From positions 102,001-166,000 of the forward strand of contig NZ_QWVS01000013.1 in NCBI RefSeq assembly GCF_003570725.1: a stretch of DNA of 64,000 nucleotides. Direction: 5' to 3'. Under the pieces are notes generated by a model. The model saw only the letters and a list, made by a program, of their open reading frames with translations. It had not been told where the DNA came from and made no database searches. Position 1 is the first letter of the stretch. Every line of letters begins with the position of its first letter. Of this stretch, positions 7,260 to 17,288 are shown in pieces. The stretch comes from Peribacillus asahii (GTDB lineage Bacteria > Bacillota > Bacilli > Bacillales > DSM-1321). The position numbers and the translations under genes are program-made.

Positions 7260-8741
7260 TTAAGGTAAAACTGAACTTCCCATCAAATAACGATCTACTT
7301 CACGTGCTACTTCACGACCTTCATTGATTGCCCAAACGATTAAGCTTTGACCTCGTCTTGCATCACCTGCAGCAAAAACACCTTCAATGTTTGTTTTATA
7401 CTCACCATAAGCTGCGGCAACTTTTTGATTTGTCGTTTCCACACCAAACTGCGTAAGAAGGGGCTGTTCTGTTCCTTCAAAACCGATAGCAATGAAAACA
7501 AATTGTGCTGGCCATACTTTTTCAGTTCCCGGAATTTCCTTGAAAATATATCCGCCGTTTTCGTCTTTTACTTTTTCCATTTGAATCGTATGAAGCTCTT
7601 TCACATTTCCATTGTCATCTGCAACAATTTTCTTCGTTTGAATGGAATATTCACGTGGATCATTTCCAAACTTCGCTTCAGCCTCTTCATATGCATATTC
7701 AAGCGTAAAGACATTTGGATAAGCAGGCCACATATTGTCAGATGTACGTGCTGTTGGCAATTTAGGATGTTTACCAAATTGAACCACACTGCGGCATTGT
7801 TGGCGAAGAGCAGTAGCTACACAGTCAGCTCCTGTATCCCCTCCTCCAATTACAATAACATCTTGACCTTTTGTATCAATGAATTGGCCATCTGCAAAGT
7901 TAGAGTCTAGTAAACTCTTCGTTGTTGTTGTTAAGTAATCCATTGCTAAATGAATACCTTTTGCTTCTCTACCTTCTATTACTAAATCACGTTGCTTTTG
8001 AGCACCAGTACAAAGAATTACGGCATCGTATTGATCTTGAAGCTCCTTAGCTGTGATATCTTTTCCAACTTCTGTGTTTGTAATAAAATCAATACCTTCT
8101 TGATTCAATAAACGAATTCTACGCTCAACCACTTCTTTTTCTAACTTCATGTTTGGAATACCGTATGTTAACAGCCCGCCAGCGCGATCTGAACGCTCAT
8201 ATACTGTTACTGTATGTCCGGCTTGATTTAATTGATCAGCACTTGCAAGCCCTGCAGGACCCGAACCGATAATCGCGATTTTTTTCCCTGTTCGTTTTGT
8301 TGGAATACGCGGGGTAATCCAACCATTTTCGAATCCTTTATCAATAATTGTTCGCTCAATGCTTTTAATCGTAACTGCAGGGTCAGAAATTCCCACTGTA
8401 CAAGACCCTTCACATGGAGCTGGACAAACACGTCCTGTAAACTCAGGAAAATTATTCGTTTTTAAAAGACGATCTAACGCTTCCTTCCATCTTCCACGAT
8501 ACACTAAGTCATTCCATTCAGGAATTAAATTATGAATAGGACAACCTGTTGTCACCCGATTGATTTCTGTTCCCATATGGCAGAAAGGAGTGGCGCAGTC
8601 CATGCACCGCGCTCCTTGCTGACTTAACATATCATCTGAGAAACAATTTGAATATTCTTTCCAATCATTTAACCGTGTGAGAGGATTTCTCTCTTTTGGT
8701 TTTTGACGAGTATATTCCATAAATCCTGTTGCTTTTCCCAT
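7260..8741 (-). CDS. gltD: Glutamate synthase (NADPH) small subunit
   Basis: 493 residues, full length. It passes electrons from NADPH through FAD and two [4Fe-4S] clusters to the large subunit, which turns 2-oxoglutarate and glutamine into two glutamates. Visible are N-terminal cluster cysteines (Cys46, 49, 54, 67 and a second group at 106, 110, 114), the FAD site GSGPAGLA near 159, the NADPH site GGGDTGADC near 298, and the C-terminal FAD motif FAAGDARRG near 457. It lies 15 bases behind gltB with its own binding site, and forms a two-gene operon with it. In B. subtilis nomenclature this subunit is GltB. Confidence 0.97.
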   Translation of the reverse strand: MGKATGFMEYTRQKPKERNPLTRLNDWKEYSNCFSDDMLSQQGARCMDCATPFCHMGTEINRVTTGCPIHNLIPEWNDLVYRGRWKEALDRLLKTNNFPEFTGRVCPAPCEGSCTVGISDPAVTIKSIERTIIDKGFENGWITPRIPTKRTGKKIAIIGSGPAGLASADQLNQAGHTVTVYERSDRAGGLLTYGIPNMKLEKEVVERRIRLLNQEGIDFITNTEVGKDITAKELQDQYDAVILCTGAQKQRDLVIEGREAKGIHLAMDYLTTTTKSLLDSNFADGQFIDTKGQDVIVIGGGDTGADCVATALRQQCRSVVQFGKHPKLPTARTSDNMWPAYPNVFTLEYAYEEAEAKFGNDPREYSIQTKKIVADDNGNVKELHTIQMEKVKDENGGYIFKEIPGTEKVWPAQFVFIAIGFEGTEQPLLTQFGVETTNQKVAAAYGEYKTNIEGVFAAGDARRGQSLIVWAINEGREVAREVDRYLMGSSVLP

Positions 8742-8756
8742 ATTCCTCTCTCCTTT

Positions 8757-11700
8757 CTATTGCATAACTGCTTCTAATTTTTTAACAGGTACCTTTTTTT
8801 CTTGTGCAGCATTTGCTTGAAACGCACTCATAATCGCTTGTTCATCTGTTAAACCCGCTTGCTTTTGTTCTTCAATACTTTTCATCATGCGCTTATAGTC
8901 TTTCGGAATAATTTTGACAAACTTCTCTGCAAGCTCTTCCCAATTTTCAAGAACATAAGCTGCTTTTGCACTGCCTGTGTAAATATAATGACTTAATACC
9001 ATTTCCCATACTTCACCAATATCATTCTCTGTTTCAAGTGACTCAAATTCAATCATTTCTGGATTGCATAGAGCTTTAAATGCCTCACGATCATCAGCTA
9101 GAACGTAAGCAATTCCACCAGACATACCTGCTCCAAAGTTTTTCCCTACTTCTCCTAGAATCACGACACGTCCACCAGTCATATACTCTAGACCATGATC
9201 TCCAATTCCTTCAACAACAACATTTACACCGCTGTTTCGAACAGCAAAACGCTCACCTGCACGCCCATTAATATAAGCTTCACCACTCGTTGCCCCAATT
9301 AAAGCAACGTTTCCTGCAATAACATTGTCAGACGCTTCAAATGAGGATTCAGCTGGTGCCTTAACAATTAACTTCCCACCAGATAACCCTTTTCCAAGAT
9401 AGTCATTCACATCACCTGTTAAATGAAGCGACATACCATTCGGAATAAAAGCACCAAAGCTTTGACCAGCTGAACCTGTAAAACGAAGAGTGATTGTTTC
9501 TTCAGGTAACCCTTCTTCCCCATAGCGTTTAGAAATTTCACTACCCACAATTGTTCCTACAACACGATTTACATTCGTAATCGGCAGCGTAATATCGACT
9601 GGAATTTGATCATCTAAAGCCGGCTTTACTGCTGGCAAAATTTCTTTCATATCTAATGATTCATCAATTTTATGATTTTGAGGCGTTTGGAATGTACGAG
9701 CCCCTTCTGGTTGGTATAAAAGAGTAGACAAATCTAGATGCTTCGCTTTCCAATGTGCTTTAGCACGTTCACTCACTTGTAAAACATCTGTACGTCCAAC
9801 CATTTCCTCTACTGTTCTAAATCCTAGTTCCGCCATTAACTCACGTACTTCTTCTGCAACGAAGCGCATATAGTTAACAACATGATCTGCATTTCCTGTG
9901 AATTTCGCACGAAGCTCAGGATTTTGTGTCGCCACTCCAACCGGACATGTATCTTTATGACATACACGCATCATTACACAGCCTAAAACAACAAGCGGTG
10001 CTGTCGCAAAACCAAATTCTTCTGCTCCAAGAATAGCAGCCATAACAACATCTTTACCCGTCATCAGCTTTCCGTCCGTCTCTAATACAACACGGTCACG
10101 CAAGCCATTTAACATCAATGTTTGATGAGCTTCTGCGAGTCCAAGCTCCCAAGGTAACCCTGTATGCTTAATACTTGTTTTTGGCGATGCTCCTGTACCG
10201 CCGTCATATCCACTAATAACAATTACATCTGCAGCACCTTTTGCAACACCCGCTGCAATCGTTCCTACACCTGCTTTTGATACAAGCTTAACGCTAATTC
10301 GTGCATCACGATTCGCATTTTTCAAATCATGAATTAATTGTGCTAAATCTTCAATCGAATAAATATCGTGATGCGGCGGTGGAGAAATCAATCCAACACC
10401 CGGTGTCGATCCACGTACTTCCGCTACCCATGGATATACTTTTTGTCCTGGAAGCTGTCCGCCTTCCCCTGGTTTTGCACCTTGTGCCATTTTAATTTGC
10501 AGCTCATCCGCATTCACTAAATAGTGGCTTTTTACACCAAAACGCCCTGAAGCAATTTGCTTAATTGCACTTCGACGATTGTCGCCATTCTTATCTAAAG
10601 CGTAACGTTTTGGATCTTCTCCGCCCTCACCACAGTTGCTTCTTGCACCTAAACGATTCATCGCAATCGCTAATGTTTCATGCGCTTCCTGGCTTAGTGA
10701 CCCAAATGACATGGCACCAGATTTAAAGCGGCGAACAATTGAATCCACAGATTCCACTTCTTCAAGCGCTAATTTCGGACGCGTTGAATCAAATGAGAAT
10801 AGATTACGTAAAAATCCAATTCTCTCTTCATTCGCAGCATGAGAATATTTTTTATATAACGCATAATCATTATTGCGGCTTGCCCATTGAAGCATATGAA
10901 TCGTTTCTGGATTAAACGCATGATGCTCACCATGCTTTCTCCATTGAAATTCACTTCCAGTTTCTAACGTATTATCGTATGAATCAATATAAGCTGCGTT
11001 ATGACGAATCAGTGCTTCTTCAGCAATCGTCTCTAATCCAATTCCATCGATTTGTGAAGCTGTTCCAGTGAAATAGCGTTCGATGACATCAGAGCCAATT
11101 CCAACAGCTTCAAAAATTTGAGCTCCGCGATAACTTTGTACTGTCGAAATCCCCATTTTAGACATTACTTTTACAACGCCTTCAGTCACGCCGTATACAT
11201 ATTTCTCAACTGCTTCTTCATAGCTAACCGTTAAGCTTCCATCTAAAGCAGCTTGTTTATATGTCGCATAAGCAAGGTATGGAACAATCGCATCCACCCC
11301 ATAACCAATCAGTGCTGCAAAATGATGAACTTCTCTTGCTTCCCCTGTTTCGATAATGATGCTCGCTTTACTGCGATTTCCTTGACGAATTAACTCTTGA
11401 TGCAGTGCGCTCACAGCAAGTAAAGCTGGAATGGCTGCTTCTTGTTTATTCATATTACGATCAGAAAGGATTAACAAACTTACGCCTTCTTCAATCGCTT
11501 GTTTAGCTTTTTGGAACATAGCATTTAAAGAATATTGCAAATCTTTTGAAAATAACGTATCGATGATGACACTTTTAAATTCTGGATAAGCATTCCCTTT
11601 TAATTGTGTTAACTGACCATTTGTTAAAATAGGCGTTTCAAGTTGAATTCGATGACAGTTTTCTTCAGTTGGGTGAAGTAAATTCCCTTCCGCTCCTAAG

Positions 11701-13310
11701 AATGTCATAGTAGATGTCACAATTTGTTCACGAATCGAATCAATTGGAGGATTCGTTACTTGAGCAAATGACTGTTTAAAGTAATTAAACAGAGATTGCG
11801 GACGATCTGATAAAACAGCAAGTGGTGTATCGTTCCCCATTGATCCCAGCGGGTCTTTTCCTTCTGTTATAAAAGGAACCAAATATTTTTGAACATCTTC
11901 ATATGTGTAGCCAAATGCTTTTTGACGAACAATCAAATCTTCCACCGGCTCTTCTTCGCCCACTTCATTGTCCAGTTGTACAAGTTGTTCATCTAACCAT
12001 TGTTGATAAGGATGAGCCGCTACCATTTCGTTTTTAATCTCTTCGTCTGAAATAATGCGTCCTTCTTCTAAATCAATTAATAGCATTTTTCCTGGGCTTA
12101 AACGCTCTTTATATAGTACATTCTCAGGTTCAACGTCGATTACACCGACTTCTGAAGAGAAAATAATATAATCATCTTTTGTTACATAATAACGAGCTGG
12201 ACGTAGACCATTTCGATCTAAAATCGCCCCAATTTGTTTCCCATCTGTAAAGGAAATCGCTGTTGGACCATCCCAAGGCTCCATCAAGCAGCTATGATAC
12301 TCGTAAAAAGCTCTCTTTTCTTTTGGCATATGAGGATTTTCTGACCATGGCTCTGGAATTAACATCATAGCGGCATGTGCAGGCTTTCGACCAGCTAGGA
12401 CAAAAAATTCTAAAGCATTATCTAAAATAGAAGAATCACTTCCATCTTTATTTAAAATCGGAAGCACTTTCGCTAAATCCTCACCAAAAACTTCTGATAC
12501 AAACTGCTGCTCACGTGCTTTCATCCAGTTAATATTGCCTCGCAACGTGTTAATTTCTCCGTTATGAATCAGGTAGCGGTTTGGATGTGCTCTTTCCCAG
12601 CTTGGGAATGTATTTGTACTGAAACGAGAATGTACTAAAGCAAACGCTGAAACAAAAGACTCATCTTGTAAATCTAGATAAAACGCATCGACTTGCTCTG
12701 GTGTTAGTAATCCTTTATAAACAATTGTTCTAGTGGAAAGACTTGCAAAGTAAAAACGTAGTTCACGTTCTTCCGCCCAGTGCTCTGCTTGTTTACGAAT
12801 GATATATAATTTACGTTCGAATGTTAATTCCTCTTTAATGTCTTTGCTTGCACCAATAAATATTTGACGAATAGTCGGACAAGTTGCTTTTCCACCTTCT
12901 CCAAGGTGTTTAGGATCAACAGGCACTGTTCTCCATCCAAGAACCGTTTGTCCTTCTTGTTCAATTAATTGATTCACTTGATTTTCAATTTCTTTTTGTT
13001 CACCCTCATCGTTCGAGAAAAATAGCATTCCAACCCCGTAACGTCCTTTTTCAGGCAGATTCATTTCTGGACATACTTGTCGGAAATAACGGTCTGGAAT
13101 TTGCACCATTAAGCCGGCGCCATCCCCTGTAAGCGGGTCACTTCCTTGTCCACCTCGGTGATCTAATTGGCAAAGCATATTCAGTCCTTTTTTCACAATC
13201 TCATGTGTCTGTTGTCCTTTTAAATGAGCATATAAGCCAATTCCACATGCATCATGTTCAAACTCAGGACGGTAGAGACCTTGCGCTTTTGGTATTTGAT
13301 TATAAGTCAT
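8757..13310 (-). CDS. gltB: Glutamate synthase (NADPH) large subunit
   Basis: 1517 residues, full length. The N-terminal Ntn-hydrolase domain releases ammonia from glutamine; its nucleophile is Cys22 (HDACGIGL), so a 21-residue propeptide must be removed. After the central domain comes the FMN barrel (GEGGEDPKRY, SGYDGGTGASP) with a C-x5-C-x4-C [3Fe-4S] motif around residue 1110 (CHKDTCPVGVATQ), then the C-terminal beta-helix of GXXGXXXG repeats. It is divergent from gltC across a 273-base regulatory region. In B. subtilis this subunit is called GltA. It is a key ammonium assimilation enzyme together with glutamine synthetase. Confidence 0.98.
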   Translation of the reverse strand: MTYNQIPKAQGLYRPEFEHDACGIGLYAHLKGQQTHEIVKKGLNMLCQLDHRGGQGSDPLTGDGAGLMVQIPDRYFRQVCPEMNLPEKGRYGVGMLFFSNDEGEQKEIENQVNQLIEQEGQTVLGWRTVPVDPKHLGEGGKATCPTIRQIFIGASKDIKEELTFERKLYIIRKQAEHWAEERELRFYFASLSTRTIVYKGLLTPEQVDAFYLDLQDESFVSAFALVHSRFSTNTFPSWERAHPNRYLIHNGEINTLRGNINWMKAREQQFVSEVFGEDLAKVLPILNKDGSDSSILDNALEFFVLAGRKPAHAAMMLIPEPWSENPHMPKEKRAFYEYHSCLMEPWDGPTAISFTDGKQIGAILDRNGLRPARYYVTKDDYIIFSSEVGVIDVEPENVLYKERLSPGKMLLIDLEEGRIISDEEIKNEMVAAHPYQQWLDEQLVQLDNEVGEEEPVEDLIVRQKAFGYTYEDVQKYLVPFITEGKDPLGSMGNDTPLAVLSDRPQSLFNYFKQSFAQVTNPPIDSIREQIVTSTMTFLGAEGNLLHPTEENCHRIQLETPILTNGQLTQLKGNAYPEFKSVIIDTLFSKDLQYSLNAMFQKAKQAIEEGVSLLILSDRNMNKQEAAIPALLAVSALHQELIRQGNRSKASIIIETGEAREVHHFAALIGYGVDAIVPYLAYATYKQAALDGSLTVSYEEAVEKYVYGVTEGVVKVMSKMGISTVQSYRGAQIFEAVGIGSDVIERYFTGTASQIDGIGLETIAEEALIRHNAAYIDSYDNTLETGSEFQWRKHGEHHAFNPETIHMLQWASRNNDYALYKKYSHAANEERIGFLRNLFSFDSTRPKLALEEVESVDSIVRRFKSGAMSFGSLSQEAHETLAIAMNRLGARSNCGEGGEDPKRYALDKNGDNRRSAIKQIASGRFGVKSHYLVNADELQIKMAQGAKPGEGGQLPGQKVYPWVAEVRGSTPGVGLISPPPHHDIYSIEDLAQLIHDLKNANRDARISVKLVSKAGVGTIAAGVAKGAADVIVISGYDGGTGASPKTSIKHTGLPWELGLAEAHQTLMLNGLRDRVVLETDGKLMTGKDVVMAAILGAEEFGFATAPLVVLGCVMMRVCHKDTCPVGVATQNPELRAKFTGNADHVVNYMRFVAEEVRELMAELGFRTVEEMVGRTDVLQVSERAKAHWKAKHLDLSTLLYQPEGARTFQTPQNHKIDESLDMKEILPAVKPALDDQIPVDITLPITNVNRVVGTIVGSEISKRYGEEGLPEETITLRFTGSAGQSFGAFIPNGMSLHLTGDVNDYLGKGLSGGKLIVKAPAESSFEASDNVIAGNVALIGATSGEAYINGRAGERFAVRNSGVNVVVEGIGDHGLEYMTGGRVVILGEVGKNFGAGMSGGIAYVLADDREAFKALCNPEMIEFESLETENDIGEVWEMVLSHYIYTGSAKAAYVLENWEELAEKFVKIIPKDYKRMMKSIEEQKQAGLTDEQAIMSAFQANAAQEKKVPVKKLEAVMQ

Positions 13311-13349
13311 GATTTATCTCCCCCGATTCATTTTCTTATCTTAATTCAT

Positions 13350-13378
13350 ATTTTAAGTTTTCAAATCAATATAAACAA
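13350..13378 (-). promoter_or_regulatory. Sigma-A promoter of gltB
   Basis: On the minus strand TTGTTT (13373-13378), 17 bases, TAAAAT (13350-13355). It sits about 40 bases in front of the gltB start. Confidence 0.6.
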
Positions 13379-13387
13379 TATATCATT

Positions 13388-13404
13388 TAGATAGAAATCA
13401 TCTA
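13388..13404. promoter_or_regulatory. LysR-type operator next to the gltB -35 box
   Basis: TAGAT-N7-ATCTA is a perfect dyad with the T-N11-A form bound by LysR regulators. It lies just upstream of the gltB -35 element, the usual activator position, so it is the likely GltC site. Confidence 0.6.
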
Positions 13405-13514
13405 TTTAACGAATGAATTAACAAAAATAGGAATATACTTCATCATTTTCATACCCTAATGAGTTGAAGCAAAGGGTTTTTATCCCTATTTATCCATTTT
13501 AGAATGCTATATTG

Positions 13515-13560
13515 ATATAAACGATCCATTATTGAGATTGTTTATATATCATATAGATAT
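13515..13560. promoter_or_regulatory. Dyads in the gltC promoter region
   Basis: ATATAAAC at 13515-13522 is mirrored by GTTTATAT at 13540-13547, and ATATC-N5-GATAT follows at 13546-13560 close to the gltC start. ATATAAAC also occurs at 13369-13376 by the gltB promoter. These may be the sites through which GltC represses its own gene. Confidence 0.45.
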
Positions 13561-13583
13561 AAAGAAAAAGTGAGGAAAATAAT

Positions 13584-14486
13584 ATGGAACTACGACAATT
13601 ACGTTATTTTATAGAAGTTGCTGAACGAGAACATGTCACATCCGCTGCAGAACATCTGCACGTAGCTCAATCAGCCATCAGCCTTCAGATTACGAAGCTT
13701 GAAGCAGAACTAGGTGTAACGCTGTTTGAGCGAGTTGGGAGAAATATTAAATTAACAGAAATCGGAAAGATTTTTTTAACGCATGCGAAATCAGCGATTA
13801 AAGCGATTGATTATGCTAAAGAAAAAATTGATGAATACTTATCTCCAGAAAGCGGAACTATTAAAATCGGCTATCCAACAAGCCTTGCTAATCACTTGCT
13901 GCCAATGGTTATTTCCGCATTCAAAGCGAAGCAACCAAACGTTTCTTACCATCTGCGACAAGGTTCCTATGCCTTTTTAATTGATGCTGTTAAAAATGGC
14001 GATATCGGTTTAGCACTTCTTGGACCTGTCCCAACAAATGAAATCGATTTGGAAACTCATATTTTATTCTCAGAGGGTATTTCCGCTTTAGTTCCTTCGA
14101 GCCATCCTTTGGCTGAAAGAGAAAGCCTAGCACTTAGCGATTTACGAAATGATGACTTCGTATTATTCCCAAAAGGTTATGTTCTTCACCAGATTGCCTT
14201 TAATGCATGTGAACAAGCAGGCTTTATACCACAGATTACGGCGGAGGGAGAGGATATGGATGCGATAAAAGGGCTCGTTTCAGCCGGCATTGGCGTTAGC
14301 CTTTTACCGGATGGAACGCTCTATAATACAACTCCCCCCTCCACGGTAAAAATAAAAATCGATACACCGCGAGTAAAACGAACCGTCGGAATCATTACTT
14401 CTAAACATAGAGAACTAGCACCAACTGAAAAAGTATTTTATGAGTTTGTCAAAAAATTCTTCTCCATGCTGGAACAGTATCAGTAA
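13584..14486 (+). CDS. gltC: LysR-family transcriptional regulator of glutamate synthase
   Basis: 300 residues. A winged helix-turn-helix at about 18-37 (VTSAAEHLHVAQSAISLQIT) is followed by a linker helix and a two-lobed effector domain (GYPTSLANHLLP near 92). Size, divergent position from gltB and the shared operator region match GltC of B. subtilis, which activates the glutamate synthase operon when 2-oxoglutarate is plentiful and represses itself. GAGGAAAA precedes the ATG. The name rests on context; the family is certain. Confidence 0.88.
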   Translation: MELRQLRYFIEVAEREHVTSAAEHLHVAQSAISLQITKLEAELGVTLFERVGRNIKLTEIGKIFLTHAKSAIKAIDYAKEKIDEYLSPESGTIKIGYPTSLANHLLPMVISAFKAKQPNVSYHLRQGSYAFLIDAVKNGDIGLALLGPVPTNEIDLETHILFSEGISALVPSSHPLAERESLALSDLRNDDFVLFPKGYVLHQIAFNACEQAGFIPQITAEGEDMDAIKGLVSAGIGVSLLPDGTLYNTTPPSTVKIKIDTPRVKRTVGIITSKHRELAPTEKVFYEFVKKFFSMLEQYQ

Positions 14487-14496
14487 TCGAAAATCA

Positions 14497-14548
14497 AAAA
14501 AGAGATGCAAAAGTAATAAAGTTCCATTACTTTTGCATCTCTTACTTT
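14497..14548. terminator. Bidirectional terminator between gltC and the Liv-type operon
   Basis: A 17-bp stem (14501-14517 with 14526-14542, AGAGATGC/GCATCTCT) is flanked by an A-run and a T-rich tail. It serves the convergent gltC and importer operon. Confidence 0.88.
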
Positions 14549-14556
14549 TGTAGCCT

Positions 14557-15741
14557 TTATTTAGCTTCCATCTCCTTTACTTCTCCATCTTCAACGACAC
14601 CAAAGTGTAATTCATAATCAAATGAACCTGCTTCTGTAATCTTCGGAACAAGATATGTTTTTCTTTCTTCTGGAATGGCATCCAATCCATCTTGGACATG
14701 TTCATATATTTTTTTCGGATCATCTACAGTTCCTGCTGCTTTCATTGCCTCAATAAATGCATGTAAACCTATATAATGAATACCAGCTTCTGATCCTGGA
14801 TCCTCTTTATATTTAGCATTATATTTTTCTTTAAAACTTGGAACCCCTGGTGCTTTCGAATAAATAAGAGGCAATACACCTACTGCACCTTCTAGTACTT
14901 CATAGGAACCTGTTATTTTTTCCATTTCATTTAGCTTTGCTTGATCCATAACGATGAATCCACCTTTAAAGCCAAGTTCTCGTGCTTGTTTAGCTACTTT
15001 GGCCGTTGGCTCAGACGCACCACCAATAAAAAGAACATCTGGTTTCTTCTTCAGCGCATTCGTAATCACTGTAAAGAAATCAGTATCTTTCGCAAAGTTA
15101 ATTGAAGACTCGTAGACAACCTCTCCACCTTGTTTCTTCCAATAAGTTAATAAAGTTTCCGTCCAATCTTTCCCATACTGTGAACTAGTTGGCAATGCCG
15201 CGATTTTTTTACCAAATCGATCCATTGCGTAATTTGTAAACGGCTCTACATATCCATCATATTTAGGAGGAATTTGTACCGTTAATTTGTTGCCCCCTTC
15301 TGTTACACTTGGCTCAGATGTATAAGCACCAATAATAAAGTTATCGACTTCATTAAATACTTGCAGAGCTAACACTCCGCCGCTATGTGGTGTAAAAATA
15401 ATTGGTGTCTTATGCTCTTGAACTAATCGTTTTGCATTGGAGGCCGTTTCATTAGGAAGATATTTATCATCTAATGGCACAAGATTAATCGTATATGTCT
15501 TCCCATTCACTTCAAATCCGCCTTCATCGTTAATTTCTTCAGCAGCCATTTTTAAACCATTTAATGTTCGTTCTCCATAAAAAGCGGCAGCCCCACTAAG
15601 CGGGCCACTATACCCGATATTGACGACCCCTTTTTCGCCGTCTTTTCCAGATGAACCACCTGTTGTTGAGTCACTGCACGCCGTTACAAATACTAACATA
15701 ACGATTACACTGAGCAAAAACAAACCTTTGAATCGTTTCAT
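14557..15741 (-). CDS. ABC transporter substrate-binding lipoprotein (branched-chain amino acid type)
   Basis: 394 residues. A lipoprotein signal peptide ends at the lipobox VTAC with Cys22, followed by a Ser/Gly linker. The body is the two-lobed periplasmic-binding-protein fold of the LivJ family: IGYSGPLSGAAAFYGERT near 44 and LVPLDDKYLPNETASNAKRLV after it. Members bind amino acids, amides, urea or aromatic acids. Given the acyl-CoA genes upstream, a carboxylic acid substrate is more likely here than leucine. It is the last gene of the importer set, 79 bases behind the ATPase gene, with a GGAGGGAG site. Confidence 0.88.
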   Translation of the reverse strand: MKRFKGLFLLSVIVMLVFVTACSDSTTGGSSGKDGEKGVVNIGYSGPLSGAAAFYGERTLNGLKMAAEEINDEGGFEVNGKTYTINLVPLDDKYLPNETASNAKRLVQEHKTPIIFTPHSGGVLALQVFNEVDNFIIGAYTSEPSVTEGGNKLTVQIPPKYDGYVEPFTNYAMDRFGKKIAALPTSSQYGKDWTETLLTYWKKQGGEVVYESSINFAKDTDFFTVITNALKKKPDVLFIGGASEPTAKVAKQARELGFKGGFIVMDQAKLNEMEKITGSYEVLEGAVGVLPLIYSKAPGVPSFKEKYNAKYKEDPGSEAGIHYIGLHAFIEAMKAAGTVDDPKKIYEHVQDGLDAIPEERKTYLVPKITEAGSFDYELHFGVVEDGEVKEMEAK

Positions 15742-15820
15742 AAGCTTCTCCCTCCATAACGATTAGTTGATTGCGGACTAACAGAGATAAACATTCCCTA
15801 CTGATAGAAACTCCACCTTA

Positions 15821-16528
15821 TTAAGCACCGATGTAAGCTTTACGTATACGATCATTCGCAAGCAGCTGTTCTCGCGTTCCCTCTGTTACAATCGAACCAC
15901 TTTCAAATACATAACCTTTTGAAGCAATTTTTAAAGCCGCATTCGCATTTTGTTCCGCAAGTAAAATCGTCATGCCTTCCTGATTGATTTGCTGAATAAC
16001 AGCAAACATTTGCTCAACAATAAGCGGCGCTAATCCAACAGAAGGTTCATCCAACATCATTAGCTTTGGCTTAGACATTAATGCACGTCCAATTGCGAGC
16101 ATTTGTTGCTGGCCTCCACTTAATGATCCCGCTGCGTCATGTCGCTTTTCGTGAAGTATCGGAAATAATTCATATACATGTTCCATCGACTGTTTAATTT
16201 GTTGTTTTTTTCTTCGATGAATATAGGCACCCATTTGCAAGTTTTCTTGTACACTCATCGCAGAAAATAAATTCCTTCCTTCCGAGCATTGAACGATACC
16301 AGCTTGTACAATTTTATCAGCAGAAAGTTTCAGGATAGAACGGCCTTGAAAAAGAATATCTCCTTGATGCGGTTTACTTAAGCCGCTTATCGCCCGAAAT
16401 GACGTACTTTTCCCAGCTCCATTCGCTCCTAATAAAACAATAATCTCACCGGACTTCACCTCGATATTCACATTTGAAATCGCTGTGAATTCGCCATATT
16501 TAATCGAAACATCTTGTAGTCTAAGCAA
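15821..16528 (-). CDS. ABC transporter ATP-binding protein, LivF type
   Basis: About 235 residues: Walker A GANGAGKST near residue 37, signature LSGGQQQ near 136, Walker B LMMLDEPS near 158. This is the shorter of the two Liv ATPases, which lacks the long C-terminal extension. TTG at 16528 is preferred because AGGAGG lies eight bases upstream; a GTG at 16534 is too close. It overlaps the end of the LivG-type gene by eight bases, which argues for coupled translation. Confidence 0.9.
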   Translation of the reverse strand: MLRLQDVSIKYGEFTAISNVNIEVKSGEIIVLLGANGAGKSTSFRAISGLSKPHQGDILFQGRSILKLSADKIVQAGIVQCSEGRNLFSAMSVQENLQMGAYIHRRKKQQIKQSMEHVYELFPILHEKRHDAAGSLSGGQQQMLAIGRALMSKPKLMMLDEPSVGLAPLIVEQMFAVIQQINQEGMTILLAEQNANAALKIASKGYVFESGSIVTEGTREQLLANDRIRKAYIGA

Positions 16529-17285
16529 TCGCACTCCCTCCTAGATACGCTTTGATGACCGCTTCATTATTTTTAATCTCATCCGGCGTTCCTTCTGCGA
16601 TTTTTTCACCATAATTCAATACCATAATCTTCTGAGCTAATTTCATCACCATTTGCATTTTATGTTCAATCAGACAAACAGTTAAACCATAATCGACCAT
16701 CTTCTGCATTAACTCGGCTAGTCCTTCTGTTTCATCTGGATTCACTCCCGCTGCCGGTTCATCAAGAAAGATAATTTCCGGGTCTGTTGCGAGAGCTAAA
16801 GCAAAGGCCACTCTTTTTTTCTCTTCTTGCGAGATATTGGTAATCATTTTATGTGTAATATTTTGTAACCCAACAAAGGTGAGCACTTCCATCGCTTTGT
16901 CCCTGCATTGCTTATCTTCACGCTGCAAGCGCTTTGTTCTAAAAATAGCATCGAACAAATTCGACTCTGTTCGTAAGCGATGACCAACCATAACGTTATC
17001 TAAAACAGTTGCTTGTTCAAAAAGATTCGTTGTTTGAAACGTTCGTGATATGCCTAACTTAGCAATTTGATTAGCTGGCAGCGTCGTAATATCAGTCCCC
17101 TTAAATATGACTTGTCCAAATGTCGGGGGATGAAAACCACTAATCAAGTTAAAGAAAGTCGATTTCCCCGCTCCATTCGGACCAATGATTGCATTGATTT
17201 TCCCTTTTTCAATCGAAAAATCAACATTATTCACCGCTACTAACCCACCAAATTTCTTCGTTAACTGTTTTGTTTCTAAATACAT
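16521..17285 (-). CDS. ABC transporter ATP-binding protein, LivG type
   Basis: 254 residues with Walker A GPNGAGKST near 37, the family-specific GISRTFQTT near 83, a divergent signature NISQEEKKRVAFALAL near 148 and Walker B IIFLDEPAAGVNPDE near 169. The C-terminal extension (IAEGTPDEIKNNEAVIKAYLGG) is typical of LivG. It energises import together with the LivF-type subunit. Four bases separate it from the LivM-type permease gene. Confidence 0.92.
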   Translation of the reverse strand: MYLETKQLTKKFGGLVAVNNVDFSIEKGKINAIIGPNGAGKSTFFNLISGFHPPTFGQVIFKGTDITTLPANQIAKLGISRTFQTTNLFEQATVLDNVMVGHRLRTESNLFDAIFRTKRLQREDKQCRDKAMEVLTFVGLQNITHKMITNISQEEKKRVAFALALATDPEIIFLDEPAAGVNPDETEGLAELMQKMVDYGLTVCLIEHKMQMVMKLAQKIMVLNYGEKIAEGTPDEIKNNEAVIKAYLGGSAIA

Positions 17286-17288
17286 GGC

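Noticed and set aside
7347..7910. Long plus-strand open frame opposite gltD
   Set aside because: It is antisense to a strongly conserved gene, Cys- and Phe-rich, without a ribosome site; it arises from gltD codon bias.
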